From Dipteris shenzhenensis (lineage: Eukaryota; Polypodiophyta; Polypodiopsida; Gleicheniales): DNA of 64,000 nucleotides. The DNA lies in the NCBI GenBank assembly GCA_047967505.1, contig CM106539.1; one strand, given 5' to 3'. The notes under the pieces were generated by a model. It did no database searches. It had not been told where the DNA came from and worked only from the letters and a program-made list of their open reading frames with translations. Numbering within the stretch: position 1 is the first letter of the stretch; each line of letters starts with the position of its first letter. The translations under genes were made by a program, and so were the position numbers. This document shows positions 19,985 through 31,172 of this stretch, piece after piece.

Positions 19985-20985
19985 TCATAGGATTTAAGGT
20001 TTAGGATTTCGTGGTTTGGGTTTAGGATTTGGGGTTTGGTGAGTTAGGGTTTAGGGTTTAGGGTTCAAGGTTTGAGGGTTAGGGTTTGGGGGTTAGGGTT
20101 TAGAGTTTGGTGGTTTAGGGTTTAGGGTTTGGGGGTTAGGGTTTAGGATTTAAGGTTTAGGGTTTAGGGTTTAGGGTTTGGGGGTTAGGGTTTAGGGATT
20201 AGGGTTTGGGGGTAGGGTTTAGGGTTTGGGAGTTAGAGTTTAAGGTTTAGGGTTTAGGGTTTAGGGTTTAGGGTTTGGAGTTTAGGGTTTAGGGTTTGGG
20301 ATTAGGGTTTAGGGTTTAGGGTTTGGGAGTTAGGGTTTAGGGTTTAGGGTTTAGGAGTTAGGGTTTAGGGTTTAGGGTTTGGGTGTCAGGGTTTAGGGTT
20401 TGGGAGTTAGAGTTTAAGGTTTAGGGATTAGGGTTTGGGATTTAGGGTTTACAATTTAGGGTTTGGGAATTAGGGTTTAGGGTTTAGGATTTAGGGTTTA
20501 GGAGTTAGGGTTTAGGGTTTGGGGGTTAGGGTTTAGAGCTTAGGGTTTAGGGGTTAGGGTTTAGGGTTTAGGGTTTAGGATCTAGGGTTCAGGAGTTAGG
20601 GCTTAGAGTTTAGGGTTTAGGGGTTAGGGTTAAGGGTTTCGGGTTTAGGGTTTAGGAGTTAGGGTTTAGGGTTTAGGGTTTCGGGTTTGGGAGTTAGGGT
20701 TTAGGGTTTAGGGTTTGGGGGTTAGGGTTAAGGGTTTAGGGTTTAGGGTTTAGGGTTTAGGGTTTGGGAGTTAGGGTTTAGGGTTTAGGGTTTAGGGTTT
20801 AGGGTTTGGGGTTTAGGGTTCAGGGTTTGGGAGTCAGGGTTTGGGGTTTGGGGGTTAGGGTTTAGGGTTTAGGGTTTGGGGGTTAGGGTTTAGGGTTTAG
20901 GGTTTAGGATTTAGGATTTAGGGTTTAGGGTTGTTATTGGTTTACGGTTTAGGGTTTAGGGTTTAGGGTTGTTATTGGTTTACGG
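19985..20985 (+). repeat. degenerate TTTAGGG telomere-like array
   Basis: About 1 kb of GGTTTAGGGTTTAGGG with frequent variants (GGGTTTGGGGGTTAGGG, GGATTTAGG, GGAGTTAGGG), all in one orientation. The high variant load and flanking coding sequence make it interstitial, not a chromosome end. Longer-period duplication (GGGTTTGGGGGTTAGGG blocks every 40-90 bp) suggests local amplification. Confidence 0.93.
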
Positions 20986-21071
20986 TTGTTATTGGTTAGT
21001 GTCTAATTAAATTTTCAAACATGTTCTGGATTTTTAAATCATTAATAAAGTAGATTATTGAGAAGAGACTA

Positions 21072-24000
21072 ATGTTCTTTATAATGGTTGTTACAGCTTG
21101 TTTGCAAAGGAAACTCACAAAGGAGATGGCTACAAAATTTATTCCGGGGATGGAGGTGATTTTATGTTGCAAAAGAGAAGTAGTTGCATTTGCTACAATC
21201 CATGAAAGTGATCCAAATTCTATTTGTCACTTTAGAAGACTTGGCGAAGATAAGGTAGCGGTTATCGTATCAAGGATTCTTAGTGCACATGTTGAGCGAA
21301 AGCATAAGTGTGGGGATATGGAAATCCTTGGAGATGTTATGCCCTATAATACTTCCAACAAAGCATTTATTGCATGGGACAGAGATGAGACTTATCCAAC
21401 ACATGTCATCTGGAATACAAAGTGCATATCTTTGGATTTTAGAGTGGGAGATATTTTACAAATGTTATCATTTACAAATAAGTATGTAGCAGAAGGTCAA
21501 GTCTTGGGATTTGAACAAGTTGAACACTGGACATTTGCGTAGATGAGAATTCAAAAAGTTACTGATGATGGTATGGATGATAACTCAATGTCATTGGATG
21601 GTCCCTACTATGAGGTAGGTAAGGATTTGAGATGGAGCATGCAATTTTTAAAGATTGGAAAGACTCGGCATGTGGTTTTTAATGATAAACATAATGTATA
21701 CTACAACATCAAAGAATTGAAAGAATATGCCAATGTACCAAGCTCTATTCCTTCAGAGATGGATGATTCCAATGCACTCAACTATAGCACTGACATCTTA
21801 TCAGAAGTCGATGAGTTCATTGGTACCGAGAAAGAAAAATATTTCACAAGTGATGCCTTATCCGGGGTGGATGAGTTCATGCACATTGAGAACTTGGGCA
21901 AAGATGTGAAAAGTGTTATATGTTCAAGCATGGATGGCTTCATGGATACTGATAAAGTTCTTGGAGTCAAAGTAGGTAACTATGGAATTATGGAAATCAT
22001 GCACGATAGTATAATGAGTGATGTTCTCTCTGGAGTAGAGGAGTTTCAAGACTATGGAGTTATGAAATCCATAGAAAGTGCATCAATGAGCAATGTTCTC
22101 TCAGGAATAGATGAGTTTGAAGATCATTCTGGACACTCTATCACCACTGACTATGGAGTTATGAAATCCATAGAAAGTGCATCAATGAGTGATGTTCTCT
22201 CAGGAATAGATGAGTTTGAAGATCATTCGGGACACTCTAATGCCATTGTGACAAGTGGTTCTACGATTGTATCAAAAGTAGGGATGAGATCAACAAAGGA
22301 CTATTCGGTGTTTGACTTTGATTGTGAACTTGTAAATGTTACAAATGGTTTGACGAATGTATCAAAAGCAAGGATGACATCAACAAAGGAATATTCAGTA
22401 TTTGACTGTCAGAGTGATAAGATCAAGGATGCAACATCTCATGAAAACAACGTGACAAATAAATCTTACAAGGAGAACTACACAAGTCCAAATAAGAATG
22501 AACAGAAGGTCCCAAAATGGACATACAGATGCATGAAAAGACAACGAGTGCAGGCAGATCTAGAAAAGTAACCAAAGAGAATAAGAGTAATGAATGAAGA
22601 TGTTATGCTAAAAGCAATGCGATCTACATGCTGTAAGCATACATGTATGCGATCCATTAACTTACATGACATCAAGGGTTGTAGAGAACATGTCTGGCAA
22701 AGGAAAGGAAGCAGAAGAAATGAATACCTACTCACGAGATTGTCTTGCTTTCTTGTAAATGATAAGAGAAGGCAAAGTTCAGGACATCAAATAAGGCCTC
22801 TTATAAATGGAAAAAGTATATGCAATAATGCATATCGCATTATTACAGGATTATCACATGGCACATATTGGAATTTGGCTAATAAAGCAAAGTATGGAGT
22901 TAAATTTAACATTCATGGAAACATAGGAAGGCCAAAAACAAGAGCCTCAATGGTTGCGGCAACAGCAATTTTGAAAGATTACATTTATGAAAATGCTTTA
23001 CCGCAACCCCACCTATCAGAAATGCATCTTCCGATAGGTTTGACCAAAAAAGAAGTATTTAACTCTATTGGAGAAACACAGAGGCAAAGAGGGCATGCAC
23101 CGGCATCTTTTCATACTTTGTATACTCTTTGGAAAAAAAGCTTTGGACATGTTAAAATCCCAAAGAGGCAAAAAATGTCAAAGTGCAACGACTGTGATGA
23201 TCTAAAGCGAGCACTTGAGAGTGCAACATCTCCAGAACAAAAAGAAGCTTACAAAAGAAAGAGAGAATTTCATCATGGACTTGTTCGACATTCTAGAATA
23301 AAATATGCATTTTGGAAGGAGCAAGCTATTTCTCACCCAAATGAGTACATGTGCATTATTGTAGATGGTATGGATCAAAATACAACAACATTACCTCGAT
23401 TCGTTAACACTCCACCTAAGCTACAAGGCAAATACTTTTTAAAGACACATCTATGTGGAGTGTTAGTGCACGGATTTAAGTTTTTTGCAGACATATGGAT
23501 TGATTCCTTGCATCTACACAATAGCAATCAAGTTGTAACATCCGTTATGAAGGCAATTCACAATGTACATGCAGAAAAAGGTCGCCTACCAGCAACTTTG
23601 AGAATACAAGCAGACAATTGTGGATGAGAGAATAAGAATGTACTCTTCTTTGCATTTTGCTCAATGCTAATCGCTCATAGAATCTTCAATGAGATTGAAG
23701 TTGGGTTTTTGTTGGTTGGGCACACACATGAGGATATCGATCAGGTATTTAGCACAGTTTCAAGAGAACTAAAACACAAGGACATGGAGACAATGGATGA
23801 CTTGATAAGAAAATGCGGGAGGCAAGTTGGTGGCCGTAAGGAAGGAACAATATGCTCAATGGTTGAGAGGATGTATGATTGGAAGAGCTTTATTCTACCT
23901 TTCATACAAAAAGGTGGTGATGCCCTGATTGGTCATAGCGGTCCACACTATTTTCGATTTTTCTTAAAGGATGAAAAACCAATGATGCAATGGCAACACT

Positions 24001-24833
24001 ATTCTCTTGATACAAAATGGGAACCTGAAGAACCTTACTCTCTCTTAACTTCAATCCCGAGCAAAGAAATGCATCCAACATGGGCTCCTATAAAAGAATT
24101 CAGCGAGAAATCCAAAGGTGAAATAGAAGGCTTAAAAGCTCTTATTGCATACAAAGAGGAAATGCTCCGGAGATTTCCTGATTGGAAGCCCTCTTGGAAG
24201 GAACACACTACTGTTGTAATCAGCAAGACCTACCAATTGATAAAGGACCTTGCAAAAATGCCAGAAGATGATATTAAGGCAGAACGGCCTTTATTTTGGC
24301 CAAATGTTGGTAATGACTTGCGTCCAGCATGTGGTCTCTTTGAAAATGAGTTTGAATCGTTGCTCCCACGTCCATATTGTGGACCCAAGAAGAGAGAGTT
24401 TATGCCACAAATAGACATAGATGTCCATTGTTTTGTTGCAGTTCGACCATCGGATGATGAACATGAGAATGTGAAGTTTTGGGTTGCAAAAGTAGTTGAC
24501 GTGAGCATGGATGACCGGGGGAGAGCTACAACATTTATAGCGGTATGGTATGAGCCAAGGGGCAAGAAGGAGAACCAAGATAACAGTACATTGTATAGTA
24601 GTTGTTTGAAAAAGGAATGGGTCCCAAACCATGAAGCAATTTCAAGACTTTTCACAGAGACAGTCATAGTATCCTAGAAATCAAGGTCAAAGAAAACAAA
24701 GAAGCACATGGGGTATGATGTAGAAGACAAAATAAAATTACCGCAACCAATTATTACGCACATTACAGAGTTCACAAAGATGCTCGCCCGGGAGGAAGTA
24801 GAAGGAGATAGTGCAAATGAAGAATGCCCATGA
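21072..24833 (+). pseudogene. DUF7869-like RNase H-fold transposon protein, copy 2
   Basis: A single reading frame of about 1254 codons broken only by four stops: TAG 21540-21542, TAA 22569-22571, TGA 23625-23627 and TAG 24675-24677. Regions: Tnp1/En-Spm-like N-terminus (residues 15-150); MS(D/N)VLSG repeats (about 315-390); Cys-rich CCKHTC..HVW block (about 515-540); HGNIGRPK (about 615); putative catalytic VDGMDQ (about 763), ADNCG[stop]ENKN (852) and GHTHEDIDQVF (884); FWVAKVVDV block (about 1135). Copy 1 has CAG, CAA and TGG at the first, second and fourth stops, so these are recent. The TGA is shared by both copies. DDE-like chemistry is inferred. Confidence 0.75.
22014..22245 (+). repeat. 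in-frame tandem repeats in the DUF7869-like gene
   Basis: Three units start at 22014, 22086 and 22185, so the first is 72 bp and the second 99 bp. Each codes MS(D/N)VLSG(V/I)(E/D)EF followed by D-H-rich and YGVMKSIESAS segments. Related DVLSEVDEF and DALSGVDEF motifs near 21790 and 21853 suggest older units. The same repeats occur in copy 1, where the MITE sits between two of them. Confidence 0.85.
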
Positions 24834-25606
24834 TAACACCATTCAAATATCGAGAAAGAGTGAAGGTGGTGGTGGTTGTCAGATGAGAGTGAATGAAGAT
24901 GGCACCCAAGCGACAAGTGACGACAGAAAGGACATTCTGAACAAGCAAATGTTTGGATCGCTCATTTCTGTGATCATGATAAGAAAGGACATTCAAACAA
25001 GCAAATGTTTGGATCACCCATTTGTACTAAACTCATTGTAAAGGAAAAATTAAATTATTGAAAAGGCCACAGGAGATCCTTTGTACAAAGACTCATCCAG
25101 AGCAATATTTGTTGTAAAACTTATGACATGATAATGTAAAATTGCAAGCATAGCTATTGCTATTTTTTGGAGTACAAAAGAGGCTTCCATCATGTCTCAT
25201 GTGTATATAAACCTTTTAATTTCTTGAATATTCAAGAGTGTTATAGTTTTCTGCATTGAAAGTAAAAAGAGTCTTACAGGTCTCTTATGTATACATTTTT
25301 AAAATGTTGTGAATCCTCAATAGCATGGTTTTTCATGGATTTAAACTAATAACTCGGATTTTTTATTTTAAGAATATGATTCTTATAAACAAGAAATACA
25401 AATTTAGGATTTAATAGTAGTTTTTGCATTATTTGTACAACATTGTAGAGAGATATTTTGAAATGTCTTATGTGAAAATGATAGTGCCAGAAAGTAAACT
25501 TTTGATTCTCGAATGACAGTTTCATAAAGTAAACTTTTCAGTTGGGAAGGATTTTAAGGAATAGTCCAAAAGTAGACATATGAGTCCAAAATTAATGAAA
25601 TAAGTG
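24834..25606 (+). other. AT-rich 3' tail of copy 2
   Basis: Non-coding, mirrored by 676-1446. A direct repeat (CATTC..AACAAGCAAATGTTTGGATC) occurs at about 24932 and 24988. Confidence 0.7.
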
Positions 25607-26639
25607 TTCTTCGACCAATTCTAACCAACTGATCCTACACTATCTTCATCTTGGGGATGTGATCCTATAAAAAATCCCCCTCACCAATGCTCATGTCACA
25701 AAGCTCCATCTCAAGGTCTAGAACCCTTACTTTGTTATTGAGCTCATAAATGTCCCTCAAAATGGTCTAGGTCTCAAAGGAAGAGTCTACCATCTTCAGG
25801 TGAGGCCTTCTCTTGCAAGGATTCTTGAGACATTGAAGTAGACTCCCCAAGCTATGAATCAAGGTCATCCTTTAGCAAGGTCTTTGCCTTCAAGATCCAC
25901 TTCTTGTGAACTTTGAATCAAGGCTTTGATCCATGAGAGTTGGTAAGTTGGAAACTTCTTTAGGAGACTATCCACATATTTTTGCTAACCCATGAAGGTA
26001 TTGTTTGAGTCTCTCCAAACTCATTTCCAAGAAAATAGTGCATAATTCAAGATCCTTCATGTCAAATGTTGCAAAAATTTCTTATTTTATCTTGTTGATG
26101 AAGCTTTCATTGCTTCCTGTTACAATTAAATCATCTACATACAAAAGTGTAATAGTAATTTCTTCCCCTTGAGCTTTGTAGTAGAGAGTATGATCTGTGT
26201 TGGACTTCATGTATCTCAAATTAGAAACATACTTGTCAATTTTGCTATATCTACTTCTTGTTGCTTGCTTTAAGCCATAGAGTCTTTTCTTGAGATGAAA
26301 TCCTGAATCTGCTCTTTTCCTGGTTCAACATACCATGCTGGTTGCTACTACATGTAGACTTCTTCATTTAGGTAACCATTGACAAATGCATTTTTGACAT
26401 CTAGCTATATTTAGACTTCTTTGTCTAGGTAACCATTAAAAAATGCATTTTTGACATCTAGATAGTACACATTCCATCTGTGAGTGTCACTCTAGTGATA
26501 TAAAAATCTTATGGTATCCATCTTTGCTACTAGAGTCTCATCATAATCTTGACCATATTGTTGCACAAATCCTATTGCAACTAGTTTGGCTTTGTATCTT
26601 TTGATGCTTCCATTTGGATTTTAGTTTACTTTGTAAACC

Positions 26640-26890
26640 TAGTAGATGACATGGAAAGGTGATGTGTCAGTAATGACATGGTATGGATGACATGGCAATT
26701 GAGTCAGTGTGTTGATATGGTAATTATGACATGTCAATGATGACATGGCATGATGATAAGGTCTTATAATGTGGCATCATGTTGACATGGCACTGGATAA
26801 GGCCTAATGACATGCAGACAGCAGCCAAGTAGATGACATGGCAATTGCTTATGTGCTGATGATGTGGTAGCATCCATGTGAAAGGATAAG
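26640..26890. repeat. GATGACATGG minisatellite inside copia D
   Basis: Irregular repeats of ATGACATGGCA / GATGACATGG with spacers of about 20-40 bp. They interrupt copia RT homology between about 26636 and 26895, so they look like an insertion or local expansion in the old element. Confidence 0.65.
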
Positions 26891-27785
26891 ATTCATGAAT
26901 CATGATGTTGCAACTATCTTGATCTTTGAAATGGTCTTCTTTCCTAGTGAAAGGTCACATAAATCCTAAGTATTGTATTTTGTGCAGAACTTCCATCTCT
27001 TTATTCATAGTAATTTGCCATTTTAGCTTATCAATTACATCCTCAAAGTACGTTGGCTCTTCTTAACCATGATGATAGTCATAAGAGCATAATTAGTAGT
27101 TTCAATTTGATTTTCTTTCCCTTTTGGAGCATAGGTCCATTTTGTCGATGGTCTACTTTCCCTAGTAGACTGTCAGAGTTATTAATGTTCTGGAGGGTTC
27201 TCAGACAATTCTTGCTCTTCTTCACTCATCAACCTCTCCGTAGTAGGTGCCTGAGTAATTGGTGTGACCATCTCTTGTGGATTTGATGTTTTGCATTTTC
27301 ATTCTTCAACATAAATTACATCTCTAGAGATTTAGACCTTTTGCTAGATGGATCATACAACTGTATGCTTTGCTCTAGCCATGATGCATTTGCATGACTT
27401 GACATCCAAATTTTTACTATGATCATCATGTATGTGGGCATATGCTATGCAACTAAATATGAGGAGATTCCCAATGCATGGATTGTATCTAGTGAATGCC
27501 TCATAAGGTGTCATACCCTAAATGGGTTTGGTCAAAACCTAATTAAGCAAGTAGTTTTTAGTGGGCAATTGCTTCTACCCAATACTAATTTAGAAGATGC
27601 TTCTCAATGAGCATTGCTCTAACACTGTCTACTAAAGTCATATTCTTCATTTCAGCTATTGCATTCTGTTGAGGAGCATTTGCATATGTGAGCTATCTTC
27701 AAATGCCATTACCTCTGCAAAAGTTCATGAATGCTAAAGATATGTATTCACCTCCTCTGTTTGTACTCATGACTTTGATGAATTT

Positions 27786-27920
27786 CTAGCATGGCTTTGA
27801 ATTCTTAAAATGTGGAAAAGACTTCAGATTTCCCTTTTAAAAAGGACTTTAAATTTCTCTACCATTGCTTTGAATTCTTGAAATCTAGAAAAGACTTCAG
27901 ATTTCTCTTTCAAAAAATAG
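27786..27920. repeat. short tandem duplication in copia D
   Basis: GCTTTGAATTCTTAAAATGTGGAAAAGACTTCAGATTTC recurs with changes about 75 bp later (GCTTTGAATTCTTGAAATCTAG...). A second short duplication of about 59 bp lies at 26345-26460 (GTAACCATT..AAATGCATTTTTGACATCTAG twice). Confidence 0.6.
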
Positions 27921-28700
27921 ATGCAACAATATCTATTGTAGTCATCAACAATGAAAGTCAAGTATTAAAGATAAACATTTATACTGCGGCTCTATGAAAA
28001 ATGTCATACATCTATATCAATCAATTCAATAATACCTCTTTCTCGAGAGGTGCTTCTGCCAAAATTGGTTCGCTTTTGTTTATCAAAGCAACATGCTTTG
28101 CAAAAGTTTTCAAGAAACTGTAGTTTTGGAATCCAAGTGCCATATTTTGAATTCTTAGTTGCATCAAACTTTTGAAATTGACATGTCCATATCTCTTATG
28201 CCACACTATGGAAAGTGGCATCGGTTGCTGCTGATGAGTGTACATGGCATGCAAATCTAGTATTGAAGCTAGAATTTTGAAGAAGATTCCATTCTAGACT
28301 ACTTTTCCCACTAGCTGATATCCTCTGGCTTTATCCCTCATTGTGCATTCATCTCCATTGAATATGACAAAAGGTTCTTGGTGAGATTTGGAACATAAAG
28401 TACATATTTCACCAATCCTTTCGCACCAAAGACCGTATTAGATAATTCGGGAAAAACATAATTCCCAGAATAACAGTTTTGGAAGAAATTGTAGCCTTTC
28501 TCCATGAAAAAATAGGAGGAATATGTGAAAATAGACTAGATTGCCATTCATGAAGTATGTAATATCTTCTACATTCTCAAATAATAAATAGAATATCAGT
28601 GTCTCAACTGCGTTATCATCAAGAAAATAATAAACTTCGAAATCCATTTGAGTGAGATTCATCATGAGCCATAGTGGTGTTCAAAAACACCTTTATAATA

Positions 28701-31172
28701 GCTCTCTAGAATTTCCATTGATATTGAAACTCGCTTTGTTGTGAGCATTCTCATTTGAATGCAAGATATGTAGTTGATGTAAAATCAATGGGCAATGACA
28801 AGCATTTAATGTTAAATTAGGTGGCAATGACAATCATTTATCGTGCACTTTCAATGTTTAGACTGACTAGCATGATTGTAAAAGGATAACTTTACATGTC
28901 ATGTTTATTACTCATTGTGAAGGAAAAAATATAAGACTCGCTCGACTTATCAAATTAATACACAAACATAAACCTACTAGTCAACTATTGGAGTTGGACA
29001 TTAAAGATTGACTAGTGACATGGTTGGTGACCAAAGCTTGAAGTTGACTAGACACTTTGGGACAAGCAAGTTCTTTAGAAGGAAACTAGGTTTAAGCTTG
29101 GGTAATCATCCCTAATATATTGGGAAATTACTAATGATAAATCATCCTTTAACTATTTGGCAATTAGTAAGGATCGATTCTACTAGGAAATATGTTGAAG
29201 GCATATGTCCCCTATTAGTCAATAGATTGATTAGACTAAGCATGCATGATAAGGCTATAGCTTGGAAATGCCTAGATAGTGGCTTAGTCCAAATCTTCAA
29301 TATCCCTTAAGAAGACATGAAATAGTGGCTTAGACCTTAAGAAGACATGGAATAGTTTGCAAATGTCTAATTCTTCTAAGTTATGCATAGACTCTAGCAT
29401 AACTGAAAAAAGAATATTACAAGATTGAGAATATTTGGATGGGTCTTCAAGAACTCGAATATTACGGTCTGTGCCTATAAACTATTTGAGATTCTTATGC
29501 TATCACTATGGAATGCTTTAGATCTAGCACTTTGATCATGTTTGTTGTCTAGTTCCATAATTCATCTACTTCTCTTATATGTATAAGAAGAAAGAAATAC
29601 GCCATAGAGAAACTGAAAGTTTAACTAGAATACCTAACATTCATTGCACATGGGACTCTAGTGGATCTATATTCATTCCACATTCATGCTAATATATGCA
29701 AGTGTTTTGATCAACTATAGACCTAAGTTCAAATAGAGCCTGTTAATGACTGAATCTCTCCTAATCATCCCTTAATGATCATAGATAATAGTATGGGCCA
29801 CTATAAGGATTGGTTAGGAGCTATTTTTGAAATGCCAAACTTTGAAATGAAGTCAATATTCATTGTGTTGAGGAATATTTGTCGGGTGGATCTAGTTGAA
29901 GAGAGAAATCCATGTTGCATAACATTTGTCTGAGTTGAGCAGCCTCAAATCGACTTAAGAGAGAGAGAACTCCATAACCTCAAGAGTCGACATTTGAAGC
30001 ATCCCATTCCATGTTGTTTGCTACATGGCAGCTCGCCATGTGGCACACATACATCCCTTTTTGCACTGTAGGGAAACCTATGACTAATGTTAACAACATC
30101 TATCTTGTCTTTTACAAATGACTAAGATGTTTTCCCAAAAAGACTTTGTAACAATAATCACGTGAACCACCTCATAACCAAAATAGTATGGATGCTACAT
30201 ATCTCCTTTCCCTCGTTGAAACTATGTCACACATGGAATGTCAACCACATGCTCAAGGAATTATATGCTAGTTTCATTGTAAGCAAGGGTGGTCTCTTTC
30301 TTGCTAGTCCAACCATAGGCAACGGTGATGCTTATTACTTGAGCTCAACCAAAATTAACATTAGTTATCGTATGCAACCCTTCCCATTGCATAGGGACAT
30401 CCAAGGATTTAATTTTCAAAGTTTTTGAATCCTCTTCTAGGGATCTTGTGCCCTTTGTTGTTGCTACGTATGTGGATGATCTCATTCCAAAACTATTTTT
30501 ACAACTAGAAGTCGAGTGAGTCTTATACAAAATGTCTTGAACCAAGTGATGATCTATAGGAATGGCCACTAGTTGAGGTGGATTGCCCAACCAAAATAGA
30601 TAATATTGAAAAGGCTTAATTATTTTCTCAAAGTTCTCGCTTTAAAAGGTCTGTAGTGTGAACCCGCTCTTTTTTTTAATGTGTAGTCCGAGAAATACTA
30701 GATGCACCTTGCTTGTGTATCGTTCAAAGTAATGTATTAGGTATCCTTCTATCTCCTCCATATCTATTGCAAACCCAAGGCAGTAAAGCATTCAAAGAAG
30801 GTCTTATTAACCAAACCTCTCCACTATTTGTCCTTAGTATAGGGGCCATTAGTGGACAATGTGGTCCTTACACCACATGTGGAAAAGTTTCATATTGGAT
30901 AAAAAGTGAAAAAAGGGAAACATATAAGGAAAAAATATTTGAAACATCTAAGTTTAAAAATGCAACAACTAGAGTGAAAAAATTCTAATCAAAATTAAGA
31001 ATTATTAATAATATTGATTAATATTGAGCCACACATTTGGCCCATCTACCGGTAGGTGCATAGGATCTACCTCATCAAGGAGTACGTACAAATAGTTTTC
31101 ATTACGTAAATAGATTATAAGTCATATTGAATAGAATATTATTTTCATTACCCAAATAGAATATTAATTTCC
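28701..31172. other. no gene recognised
   Basis: AT-rich sequence with only short open frames on both strands and no coherent homology by eye. The last part (30990-31172) leads into a possible splice acceptor (GCGCCAG) before the RING-H2 gene. Confidence 0.4.

Larger units (their letters stand above)
19922..25606 (+). mobile_element. DUF7869-like element, copy 2 (possible CACTA-like ends)
   Basis: The right end at 25606 (AAGTG) is defined by the shared boundary with copy 1 at 676. The left end is tentative: CACTATTACTTATG at 19922, where the C-rich array stops, preceded by TTC (19919-19921), the same three bases that follow the right end (25607-25609). CACTA/CACTT termini with a 3-bp duplication would fit the CACTA superfamily, but the two termini match only loosely. 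If correct, a 1-kb telomere-like array is inside the element. Confidence 0.5.
25640..28700 (-). pseudogene. ancient Ty1-copia pol (copia D)
   Basis: Broken minus-strand translation in copia order. Protease-proximal VLYVPNLTKNLLS-like block near 28400. Integrase zinc-finger start WHKRYGHVNFKSLMQL at about 28150-28210. Integrase-like pieces from 27300 to 27800. RT with [23 protein letters not shown] near 26560-26620, KNAFVNGYL-like pieces near 26350-26450, GLKQATRSRYSKI near 26240-26280 and LLYVDDLIV at 26120-26150. Stops, frameshifts and small duplications are everywhere, and no LTR was recognised. It is much older than copias A-C. Confidence 0.75.

Noticed and set aside
19985-20985. A true chromosome end
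   Set aside because: Repeats are degenerate and followed by single-copy coding and transposon sequence on both sides.
29798-29830. CACTATAAGGATTGG as the partner of the CACTA end at 42164
   Set aside because: Only a loose match, flanking bases do not give the expected CTC, and copia C sequence is not on its left.
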